From Diphasiastrum complanatum (Eukaryota; Streptophyta; Lycopodiopsida; Lycopodiales; Lycopodiaceae): a stretch of 64,000 bases of DNA. The translations under genes and the position numbers were made by a program. Positions 21,854 to 33,775 of the stretch are shown here, piece after piece; the stretch's first letter is position 1, and each line of letters opens with the position of its first letter. The notes below the pieces were generated by a model. It saw nothing but the letters and a program-made list of their open reading frames with translations, was not told the DNA's origin and made no database searches. The stretch covers positions 1 to 64,000 of the forward strand of contig MU831570.1 in NCBI GenBank assembly GCA_029204225.1, given 5' to 3'.

Positions 21854-22636
21854 ATGAGGACGATTAGAATTGCGCTAGCTTTGTACATGGTGAGTCATTG
21901 TCGCTCCAGCTCTGCCGTGTGCTTACGCTCTATGTTCTTTTAGCGTCACCAACCGCTCCCACCAACCCATTACCATGACTTGTTCTTCAAAAGATGATAA
22001 TCTGGGTACGCAGGTTCTGAATATCGGCGAAGAACGTAACTGGCATTTTGCTGGCTGGCCATGGACCAAATTTTCGTGCCACTTTACCAAATCTGATGGG
22101 GAATACTTGGACCAAGTTACGTGGTTCTTTCTTTTGTTTATCCACGTAAGTAAAATCTCATTTGATTCTCACATTCTTTATATGTGCCGGGCCACAACGA
22201 TTCAGCATTTTTATAAGCTATTGGAAGTATCTCTGAATTTTCTCATGGTGTTGCAGTTATCAGCTGGTCATTATGATTCTTTGACAATGTGAATGATAGC
22301 TACTTTCAGTTTTTGTTATTGCAATTTGCTCTTATTGCTCATACTCTCTTTGTTCGCGTTCGTTGCAATATACGTTTAAGTTTCAGTATTACTGATAGGC
22401 TAGGCCTGTTTGAGAGGACGATTTTTGACGTTTCAACAACCGAATATGAGGTTTTGCTTCAGATTTTATCTTCTCCAACAAATTTCTGGAATTTTGATAT
22501 AAAGAGCTAATATGCTTTACAGCGTACAAGTACTTTCGATGTCAAGTGGCAGCTAAAAGAAGCTGGCATCTTCCTGGAATAATATGGTTCAAAAGAGCAG
22601 CTATTCGATACATGGCATGACGCCCCTCTTTTCTGA
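21854..22636 (+). pseudogene. Plant S1/S-protein homologue (SPH), two exons, broken (copy 1)
   Basis: SPH proteins are small secreted plant proteins of about 130-150 residues. The ATG at 21854 opens a hydrophobic signal-like start (MRTIRIALALYM). The frame must shift by one base net near 21890 to reach the mature part, which has MTCSSKDDNLG, then WHFAGWPWTKFSCHF, matching the SPH pattern C-x-S-K-D-D-x-L-G and W-x-F plus a second Cys. Exon 1 ends at 22145 before GTAAGT. Exon 2 starts at 22523 after TTTACAG, in phase, with VKWQLKEAGIFLE and a terminal LFDTWHD, matching the family's C-terminal W...G...LF..W pattern; the usual second Cys pair is absent. A TAA at 22580-22582 interrupts exon 2 in this copy. 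Total length would be about 134 codons. A TATA box and CT-rich leader precede it. Confidence 0.6.
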
Positions 22637-23117
22637 TCGAAGGACAACTAGCTCTAGCGCGTATATAGCTCGTAGAGGTACCTGATCCATGAAGACTACT
22701 AGTTCACTCCCATTTGAAAAATATTTCATTTTCAAAATATTAGTCAAAGCTTCTCATAACTTAAGAGAGAAACAGGACGCTCTAAACAGAAATGATGTTT
22801 TAAATAACTGGACTTGCAGAGAACGATGCAAAAGTAGACATCAAAGTGGACAGGATGGTGTGTCAGTCATATCGCACAAGCTAAGGAGTGGCAGCATCAA
22901 GCAAATAGTTTTCTAACGTAGGAGAAGGTCTTAGTCGAATTTTCTTTGCAATATTCGTTAATAAATAGAAGTTAGGAGTAGTTCGACAGCTCGTGAGAGG
23001 GCGTCGTAGGTTAAAGTTAAGGACTGAATGGCGGGAGTTTTATGATGCGAATAGACATGTGCAGTGTCTGTGGTTAATCATGGACGCTACTTCGAATGTG
23101 TCTGCAACTGACTCTTG
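22637..23117. other. Spacer, no gene seen (copy 1)
   Basis: Downstream flank of the S1-like gene. A 75-codon plus-strand frame (22689-22916) shows no recognisable domain and is probably chance. Block R' begins abruptly near 23118. Confidence 0.45.
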
Positions 23118-25240
23118 GTGATAGAAACAACTTGCAAGTGGCGGCCAAAGAAAGGTTCTACTTGGTCTATCTGAGCTCACCCTCACAATTTAATAATCAA
23201 TTTTCACTTTTGTATGTTTTATAACTTGGCATCTCAATTACTTGATTCATAGGTTGTGTCATCTTTGGGCTTATAAGCTTTTGTTTTTGAGATTCTGATG
23301 CAAGTTTGTTGTGTTTATCAAAGCCTTTGATTTGAGTTTGATTATGACCTCCATTCTTTCCTTTCCCTCCTTCGGATGCTAGAATAAGTTTGGATGTCGA
23401 TAACATTTAGCTTGATTGTTTGGAAAACTTTTGATGTCAATAATTTTGGCTACAAGGTACCATATTAATTGTTGTAAGTTGTTGTATACAAGGACTATTG
23501 ATACTATCCACATGTGCACGAGTTATAAGAGTGCAAAAAGACAATAAAAGGACCCACCTTGCATGCGTCTATGTTGATGGTTTTCTCGGCAAGGGAGTAA
23601 GCCTAAAAAGGAAACTTCTATTTGGAAAGTAGCAACATGTTGGCTATGGTGTTGTGTAAATACAAGAATACTGGGACGTTTCTGAATATCTAGCATTATC
23701 GAATAACTTTACTTTGGTCAATTTCCATTCGACTTCCAAACCACACTCCCTGGCCATTGAAGATCTTCCACATATCCAAAGATTTGACTTGAGGTAGGAG
23801 AAATATTTTTGTTTCTAGCAATAATCAACTATAGAGTTCGCTTATATCGAAATACCTTATGGGATGTAGTATCAGAATATATATAGTTGTCATTATTAAT
23901 AATATTAAGACCTCTATATGACTTAATTTATTACTTCACCATGATAATCGTCATGGATATTTTCCTATATGATAGCAAGATCTTCATGATAATAATTTGG
24001 TAGTGGATCTAGAAATGCTAGCTATAATATAGTGTCTAGTAGTAGCATTTTTTAATTGTCTCCACACTAACATCTCAACCAAGCTCATAAAATCTTCCAT
24101 GTTTCCACATTTGAGATGAGCTTTTTGCCCGAAGCATGTAGCAATGATCAGTACATTTAATAGTTTTTCAAGTTAATCAGCTCATATTTGTACTTATATC
24201 TTTCTTCATATAGATATTCCATTAAAATGCTTGAATTTGATTTCTAGGAAGCTTGTCATTTTGTTGCATCCACATTGATCATGCCTTTCCTATGACAATA
24301 TTACAATAGTTACAGGTGATTTTGGCAAATATTCTTTTAAGAGTGACTTCATGCACTTCCCTTCAAATTTTTTTTGGCTATTGCATACATAAACATTAGA
24401 CTTATTTAATTGGTGTTGTAGCTTTGCAATGAGATTATTTCACTTCTTAATCTTTCCTTTAGTTCTCTAATCATTTGCCTAAAAAATGGCTAATTTTGTC
24501 AAATTGAACAAACCATTGAGATTCATATATTATGAAGTCAACCAGAAAAAAAGAATTTTAAATCACTTGGCACACTGGCGTGCCAAGTGATTCAACCAAA
24601 AAAAAAAAAATCAGCATGCCGATGTGCCATATTTGGAGGCTAAAAAAAATTCTTATTTTGGGATTTCATTATGGAAGATTAGACTATGTGTCAAACCACA
24701 ATTCTTATTGATAAATATTTAAGTGGTGGCATGAAAAAGGTAGCACATCATGTGCTATTGTTTTATTCACTCATGAAAAGAAAAAAACTCACAAAATTCG
24801 TAAAAACTTTACTCGCAAAATGCTAAGGCCCTTTAAGGACCTCATCGAGTTGTGCAATATACCTCATTATGTTTTGGGGACCAGTACTCTGTCTCAATAT
24901 CTTGTGATTTTTCATCTTTTCTTTTCACCTCTCGGATATCATCCCAGTACATTGAAACTACTTCAATAATGGGGATTGTTATATATAAATTTAATCCCTT
25001 AAGAGACTAGATCCAACCAAAATTTTAAATTTTTGTTGCACGAGAACAATTTAGCACACATAACTCAGAATAATTGCAACATATTCCATATGTAGAACAA
25101 GTAACACAACTAGAGAAATAGGTTGAAGTACTTTCGCAATCTACACAAACTTGAATTATCACAAATAGATAAAATTATTGTGATGAAAAAACATAATAAG
25201 AACAATTAAAATTGGAAAAATATATTTCTATGTGCCATAG
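23118..25240. repeat. Block R', diverged second version (copy 1)
   Basis: Direct-orientation paralogue of 13911-16320, with matching phrases in the same order but many substitutions and several indels. It carries sequence that block R lacks, including the hairpin at 24561-24592 and an A-rich run after it. It ends near 25240 (after ATTGGAAAAATATATTTC), just where block R continues into the gag knuckle remnant. Copy 2 equivalent: about 43588-45710. Confidence 0.75.
24561..24592. repeat. Perfect hairpin, 13-bp stem (copy 1)
   Basis: AATCACTTGGCAC and GTGCCAAGTGATT are exact reverse complements around the loop ACTGGC. It is followed by an A-run and a related but unpaired GATGTGCC phrase. The same hairpin is at 45031-45062. 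It is absent from block R, so it arrived after R and R' separated. Confidence 0.85.
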
Positions 25241-27959
25241 ACAATTAACTGATCTATAAATGGGTCTTATGCACAAAAATTATCTTGATACCAACATATA
25301 TGGATAGGAAGAAGTTGTATTTTTTTACCTCAGTGATTCATCTAAAATTTGTTACAGGAACATTATGCTCTCACCCAACTCCTATATAAGTAAAATGGAT
25401 CTTGAAATAATAATAGTCATTCATCTTAAAATTCTAGTATTTATACTCAATGTTTGGTGACCCATAATCCCTTGCATCACTTTATCCCACAAGCATTCAT
25501 GGGAAGGGTATTACAATGACACCTTTTACATTATTGGATCATGAGATGACTTTATCCAACCTGTATCTACCAATAAAAGCAAACCTAAAAACTCTGAAAT
25601 GAAATTCTTTCTAACTAATGTAAGTGATGTGTGAAGTTGCATATATAGTGTGACACACTACTACTTGTAGAAATATCCTTAACATAGTGTTATGTTAACA
25701 AAATTTATTTAAATGGCCAAAATACATTTAGGACATTGTGCCCAAATGAACTACCACAATTATTCAAATGAAAATTGGTTTTAGTAACTTTTTATGGTTT
25801 TTATTGGGATTTGCCAATTAGTACTAATGGTATCCACTTTTATTTTATAGATATAACATAATGGTTGAGATATAACATAATGGGTGAAATGTTGCAAGAT
25901 CCTCCTTGCCAAGCTTGTCAGAAATCATGAAATGACTCTTTCTAAGAACCACCTTTGAGACATGGATCATGGGGACTGAGAAGAAAGATTGTGATTTGAA
26001 TCTAAGGATAACTCATTGAATGACCTCTACTTAGAGAGGGGTTGTTAAAAAAAAGAATTCAATCCACAAGGCAATGACTACTTATCAACAAGCAGTGAAG
26101 TTAATGAAAATTTTGACACAAATCAAATTCCAATGGATTTTGTGAATTGTCAATGTATGCACACAGTGAATAACAAAAGCCCAAGAAAACTACAAAACAG
26201 TGTGTATTTGTCTTTATGAAAAACAAAAAAAAAACGGAGATGGGAATTTGTGATGAGATGCCTAGAAGATGTTTACGATGAGCATGAATTTTTAGAAATA
26301 TCAAGGAACTGCGCATTGATACTAAGGTAACAAGAGCATGATGTTTGACATAGAACATCTCACTACATTCTATACTACTAGTGTCCTAGTCAAATCATCT
26401 ATGAGTGAATATATGAGCCACAAGACCAAGATGACAAGAATAAGATACTTGCGATTTTGAATAGTGAGTTTCCTCAATCAAATAGATTTGGGGAGGTGTG
26501 GGCATTGATGAATATGTGTACGCATATTCGGCATAAGCATCAATCCTTATGAACATATGTAAAAAATGGCAAAAAAAGGCCGTGGTGGGCTTCAAAGAAA
26601 AATTGGGCAAAGGTGATACACGAGTCACAAACTTTAGATTATCATCTAGAACCAAATCTAGACATCCAAAGTCCTACTAAATATAAATTCAGTTGTTATT
26701 CTTGGAATCATTATGATTTGCTATCCAACTGAGCTCTCTGGGATCCAATCACTAATGAACTGAGTTTGTTCCTCAATTGAAGAATACTCTACTAAGAAAA
26801 TGAAAAATATATCCTATGCACATAATTTTGACTAATGAATCACGAAGATCAACAAATCATGTGTCTTACAAGTAATATAAAACAAAACAAACAATTTATG
26901 ATGAATCATCTTCACATTGTTCGTCTAACCAATTAAGTTTATCCAAGAGTAACTCCGATACTCAAGTTAACTGCCAATGATTTGGAAATCTCAAATGTCC
27001 AGGTGCAGGTCTCAATTTACTAGTAACATGACATATAAATTCTTCTCCAAATCATTTCCAAGTTGACCAATAAATCTTCCACAGAAAGATCCATTAACTC
27101 TGCAAATATCCAACAATACTTGATCATATGTCTATGTTTACCGACTGGTTTAAGTGCACCAAATAAAACCAGTAACCAGAAATACATAGTAGATTCATAC
27201 AAGATTAATCATGCACATATGAGAATAATATCACTATAACTCAGCTACCAAAGAATTTCTATTTCTCATGAGTACATAGCATATCCGAGAAATCTCTGAG
27301 ACAAAGACTATATCCACTCTCATGAATTTTCCAACCCAATTTACCTCTTTCCACATAATTTCTCCCACTCAATCAACCCCTCCCTAATTCTAGTACTCAA
27401 ACTAAGATTAGGTTGAACTAATACATACATTTTAGACTCAATATTACAATCAAACTTACTCCTATTCCAACTAAAATGAAGCTAGTAACTTTTGACCTTT
27501 CTCTGTACTACATAAAGATAATGATTCAAATTTCAAGCCAGTTCTAGTTTCCAATTGTTCCACACAATCTCTAGAGAATTTCTCTTATTTGAAAAGTTCC
27601 AATTTGGTATCTTACTCTGGATTTATCTGAAAATACTTTCAGAAAATCTCATTTCTATACCACAACTAGTTCTCTTCCAAAAACTATGCAAAAATAGATC
27701 TTCTGATAGAATTTATCCCATCACTTCATCACTCCTTTTTTTAATAAATTCGGGCCTTACAACTTCTCAAACTGTGGAGTCTTATGATCTCACATTATCC
27801 AGATTTTGTCATATATTTTTATATAAAAGTTAACTGGAAAGATGAAATTTCAAAATATCTACATCCATGAAAAGTCGGTAATAAGTGCCTTCCACAAAGG
27901 GTTCTTTCCCTTCAAGTATTTTCAAGTCGAGTGACAATAAATGTCATCTATCTGAAATG
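25241..27959. other. AT-rich end of the unit, no gene recognised (copy 1)
   Basis: Only short frames (for example 26101-26358 minus, 26395-26655 minus, 27555-27833 plus), with no domains, consistent splice sites or coding signature. They recur at 46570, 46864 and 48024 because the unit is duplicated. The unit ends here at the junction to copy 2. Confidence 0.5.
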
Positions 27960-28163
27960 TCATCCAGGTACATTATTTGTAGTTTGTAACATGTCATACA
28001 CATATGTCACCCTATTTTCAAAACTTTGGTCCCAAAATTGCTTTCGTGCATTGTGAATAATGTCACGATTCATAAGTTGACAACATTGTTGCTTACAACA
28101 ATCTATGGATGCTACTTTTTGAATTGCTTCCAATGAGCACTTGACTTCTCTCTTTTTCTTCAC
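27960..28163 (-). pseudogene. DUF7869-type gene, 5' fragment cut by the unit junction (copy 2)
   Basis: Minus-strand frame with the Cys-rich start (IDCCKQQCCQLMNR) and FENRVTYVYDMLQTTNNVPG, where the tandem junction truncates it. In copy 1 the same protein continues. In copy 3 this stretch has a stop (Gln codon to TAA, in the context WD-stop-SFEN near 48497) and no open frame remains. It has no downstream catalytic-looking part, so it cannot be functional. Confidence 0.55.
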
Positions 28164-28196
28164 TTGAACAGCTTGAAGTTTTTGCTTTTCTATGAA

Positions 28197-28907
28197 TCAT
28201 GTTATATGGCCTTTTTTTTTTCCATCCAGTAAAGTTTCTCTGGCCATTAGAAAGGCAATGTTTGACTCTTCACTACTATGCTCATCATCATTTAAGAAGT
28301 TGGATTTTTCTGTTTCTAGACCTCTCAATCTTGATCCATCCATTAAAGTGACTTGATCAATTGGCCATTTTAGCAAGTCTGACTTCTCGTTCATTGTGCT
28401 AATATCAGCATGCCCATACCATTTTGTTATAGTGATTCTCACGTGGTCATCTCCAAGCTCCTCAAAGTCAATTGCCTCATATAAGAATACAAGCAAAGTG
28501 TACACTTCTCCTAGGACAGTTTCACAACCTGCATTGAAATCTTTTACCTTCTTGTTAGTCCAATCCCGACGTGTAAGTCTTTTTGTCTTGTTTGAATCAA
28601 TGCTTCTTCAATAATCTCCTCACTTGGATCTTCAATAGCATCATGATCCATGTTGGCATTTGTTCAATGTGTCATTATCTTTGACTTTCACATCTTGAAT
28701 ACACCAAATCACAAAACTGCCAATTGCTTTATCCAAAGTATTGGCATCCATTGTAGGAACATGCAATAACTTTTCTTTTTGAGTGGTTGCATGAACAATG
28801 ATTGAGCATCTTCCGATACCAATCTGTTTCCATGACAAGTTGCATTTGCATCCAATGAAAAAAGCTCACCAAGTTCACATTCTTTCGTGTTTATAGTAAG
28901 CACCACC
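28197..28907 (-). pseudogene. DUF8039-like and linker fragments (copy 2)
   Basis: Duplicate of 5250-5960: the acidic 102-codon frame (28197-28505) and the DUF8039-like stretch with NTLDKAIGSFVI (about 28637-28907), including the same frame break. See the copy 1 entries for family reasoning. Confidence 0.4.
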
Positions 28908-29924
28908 TGTAAAAGTAAAGACATTCTCTTATTAGAAATTTTCATGATATATCAATTTGAGCATGCCAACATCTACTACTAGATTTTCATAGATAAAGAT
29001 TCATTTACAATTAACAACATTCATGATCTAAGTTCGCTAAGATATCTTTTTTATTGGAGCAAGATAGTGAAATTCTTCAGTAGTAGAACTCATTTTGTGA
29101 TACTTATTGTAAGCACCACTAATATTTTCATTTCCAAAATATATTCAACTTTTTGTACAAGCATAGATGTTCGCTAGGTACGAATTTCTATAGTACATTG
29201 GTTGAGTATGTACTCATATAGCACTAAAATTTCATAGCTAGAGATTCATTTACAATCAGTGTTTTCGATAAACCAAAATATCATTTTTATTGAAACACGA
29301 TAGTGTTATTCTTTAGTAGTAAAAGTCAATTCAATGAACCTAGTTCATCAAATTATGTAATTATCATAAATTGATGTCTAAAATCCAAGTTATGTCAAGA
29401 AATGTTCACAAAATCAAGATTCCTTTAATCAATCCTAATTTGGTAATACCATGAACAGAGATTCAACCATTAAAAGAAAAACATCATAAGACTTTTAAAT
29501 GTTTAGGAAAATTGTAGACATTGTTAATAATTTTGTATTTTTCAAGGAATATTTGATATCTTTGATGAAAATGAGTTGGTCCTTCTTGACTCGTCTACAT
29601 ATGCATTGAGTGCCCAAACAACGAACAAGATGAAAATGATAATGATAAATCACACAAATGATTTTATATTGCGTTGGAATTAATGGGATTTGAAAATTGA
29701 TAGTTTGGCTTTAAAGGAAAGAGATACAAATTTAGTCTTCCAGAATCAAGATTTAATGTCCAACGTTCAAGGTTCACAAGTTTAATATTAATATTCTTAT
29801 TGGAATAAGATAGTGACATTCTTCAGTACTAGAACCTAGCTTGACAAACCTAGTTCATCAAAATATCTCATTGTTTAGGAAAATTGAAGACATTGTTAAA
29901 AATTTCGTATCTTTTTAAGAAATA
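28908..29924. repeat. Shortened tandem-repeat array (copy 2)
   Basis: Equivalent to copy 1 5961-6975. The array of about 370-390 bp units is cut after AAGAAATAT and joined directly to GGGTTGCCTGAG, inside the LTR fragment. Most of two repeat units and the left part of the LTR are missing. No coding sequence. Confidence 0.75.
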
Positions 29925-30862
<938 letters not shown>

Positions 30863-31199
30863 AGCTGCACCACAACGATTTTGCTCAAGAACCCTCCTAT
30901 CAGATGGATCGCGGCCAACAAGTGTCATGTTTTTTTTAATTTAAAAAACACGTTCCAACCCAGCACGTTCCGGAACATCTGGAATGGAACATATTGTACG
31001 TTCCGAGCCTTTTGGGCTAGAATGGGTATCTAAGCAAATAAGTATTCGATATGCGTATTTATATAATTCTACATACACAATATTGGTTTACTTCATGAAA
31101 GTAATGTTTTCAATTTATGGTTGTATGTAATGTTTAAGTAATGAAGGAGAATGACTCTCACTTGAACATCGTGCCACATTTAGAAGTTTGAGCTAGAGC

Positions 31200-32981
31200 C
31201 GTGGAGCTGCTCTTTGGAGAAGCATATAAACAATCTCTTGACAAGATCCCTCATGACAAGGTAAGTTTTTTCTGGTTTTGCATCACTACTTCATTGGTTA
31301 TTAGACAAAAACCTTAGATGCAAGCAAGCGTATCAAATGTGTATTTATTTGATTTCACATATACAATATTAGTTTACATAATGAAAGTATAAATATTTTG
31401 CACTTTATAATATTACTTTCAAACAAAGTTGAATCTAGTCTTATATGTGTGAGAACATTCCAAGGGTTTATTTTGAAAGACCATACACCGCAATCCCTTG
31501 AATACTTTAGACAAGTAGATATCTGAGTTACAAATAAATCAATCCATTTTAAAAAGTTTGTCCAAGATGTTGCGATTTTTTTTGGGAACAAGTGTTTTGA
31601 TTAATTATGTCACTTCTATAAGTGATTGCATGGAGTCGAATATGTCAGCTTTTTAGGTATATTAATATTATTACATTTATGTTTTTTGATGTAGGAAATG
31701 AGTATTGATGATGTGGAAAGATTTCCTAGCCATATGACATTCATGGAACTATTGAATGACAACTCTTCCACAAATGAGATTGTTTTCACACACGTTGAAT
31801 TGTCCACCCATGTTGAATTTCAAAATTACACTTTTTAATTAATTTAAATATAAATCTGATTAATATATTATCATTATAAAATTTTGACTTTGTTTTATAT
31901 AGGAAAAAGAGAAAGAGAAACCTCAAATGTGTACTCATGAAGATGTGCGTTTTGAAAGAAGTATGCGAGCTCGAAAGGTATGCATGATCATCTTTTATCT
32001 AAAGAGCACTTTTGGTACACGTTATGTATATACCTTTATAGTGTGTTTTTTTTCAGATGAGATAAAAAATGATGACGATGTTGAGAGAAAAAAGATTTCA
32101 TGAGATTACCAACAGATCACATAAAGTGAAAAAAGTCAAGGTAACAAGAACTTTTGTTTGAATAATCTTGATATTATGATTCAAATGTATTGTTTTCAAA
32201 ATATTGTGCATCAAATTTATTTTGTAGAGCTTGTGTAAATCTTTGAATAGTAAGTGGGCTTTGGTTGAAATATTACTTCATGGAATGAATTTTATTCTAA
32301 GTGTGTATTCTGTAGGTGAATCACAACATGATTCACAGTTTGAAAAACCAAAATTTTGATGTTGCCAAAAATTTGCATGGTTCCAAAAAAGTCAAGGTAT
32401 TTTTAAGTTCTGGGTGCATCTTCAGATTTCTTTCTTCTACATGTTTATAGATTGTGATTTACATACTTTCTTTCAAAAACAATTTTGTCATTCATCAAAG
32501 TCATGACATGTGATTTATTATAATGTTCAGGTTATTAAACATGTGTCATGCTTACAGTTTTTTAAGAATTTCAGATTAAAGTCTTGTAGAGTACGTATAT
32601 TTATCAAAAAGACCGTTTCGTATGTGTGTTTCAACTTAATTTGAAATTATGTCATTTGTTTTTGGATAACAGGCCCTCCATGAGCTTGATTATGGCTCTA
32701 ACAATTAGAATTCAAGTAATCAGCCAATGGTTTTGTAGGTGCGCGACCCAAAAATATGTGAACAAGATCAAGAGACTATTTTGATGATGTTTTTTAATGT
32801 CAAGACGATAAATGAGCTTTATAAAAATCTTGGCAACTACTATTCATCAATCAAATTGTCAAGCAATCTAGTTTGTAGTACCTATATGGGCAATCGTAGC
32901 TCAGCTGACGTGAGATTAAGTATTGTGAATTATCTTCTAAAAGAAAAAAAGGTCATGTTGCAGAAACACATACCTGGATAG
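31200..32981 (+). pseudogene. Multi-exon gene, 5'-truncated (copy 2)
   Basis: It retains the exons equivalent to 10600 onward; exon 1 and the 63-nt exon 2 are missing with the 1.6-kb deletion. The last intron is reduced from 95 to 9 nt (GTTTTGTAG), too short to be spliced, and read through it gives an in-frame TAG. The exon equivalent to 12075-12131 is at 32673-32729 and the last exon at 32739-32981. It shares the TAA and TAG breaks of copy 1. It cannot make the ancestral protein. Confidence 0.55.
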
Positions 32982-33349
32982 CTACTGGTAAAAGACGTCC
33001 ATGTATCTGAGTAGACGTTCTTTGTTTTTACGAACTGTTTTCGTGAAGACATGTTTTTGCAAGACGAATTTAACATTCATCAGAGATAGTGTGCAATAGA
33101 GAGTTGACTTTAACAAAGGGCTTTTGTTTAGAGATGTTCAATTTAATCGGGCGTATATTTTGCAATGCAATGTATTTATATTGAATGCTTTCTGAAAGGT
33201 TGTAATGACATAGTTGTGTTGGTTTCAGTTTAAAAAGTAACTATTTTTTCAGGCACAAGTTGGATTTTAGCATTCAATAGAGGTTGAACCTTGGTTCTCT
33301 AATTATATATATTTGTTTTGTATCTTTGATATTTTTTATACATAAGATA

Positions 33350-33775
33350 TAATTTTTCTATCTAGAAAAGTGCGTGGGGCTTTGTGCTTTGTGTTTTCTA
33401 TATAGGATAAATATTTTCTATTAAGTTTTTTATATAGGAAAGTCTGATTTTCTGGTTTCTTGTTTCTTATGTAGGAAAAAAAATTCTTGTCTAGGAGTCT
33501 AGACATTGCTTTTTCAAGATTGTCAAAGTAGGAAATTGTTGCACGTTTTTTAGAAACATGTCATATTTTCCTATTAAGTTTTCTATATAGGAAAGTGTGA
33601 TTTTGTGGTTTGCGTTTCTTATATAGGAAAATATTTCCTCTCTAGGAATCTAAAATGTTGCTTTTCCTAGATTGTCAAAGTAGGAAACTGTTGCACTTTT
33701 TCTAGTTTTCACTTTCCTAGTTGCATATGAATGCAACTAGGAAAGAACTCTTTTTTTCCTATCTAGAAACATGTC
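33350..33775. repeat. AGGAAA/TTTCCT array with hairpin (copy 2)
   Basis: Same as 12840-13260. The hairpin arms are at 33713-33726 and 33731-33744 with loop ATGA, identical to copy 1. Confidence 0.6.

Noticed and set aside
21854-21943. A 54-nt intron (GTGAGT...TTTTAG) explaining the frame break in the S1-like gene
   Set aside because: The resulting join is in the wrong phase and runs into a stop; the intron would also be very short for a plant. A small indel explains it better.
25655-25690. CACTACTACTTGTAGAAAT resembling a CACTA terminal repeat
   Set aside because: No matching inverted end or target duplication was found; the resemblance is limited to a few bases.
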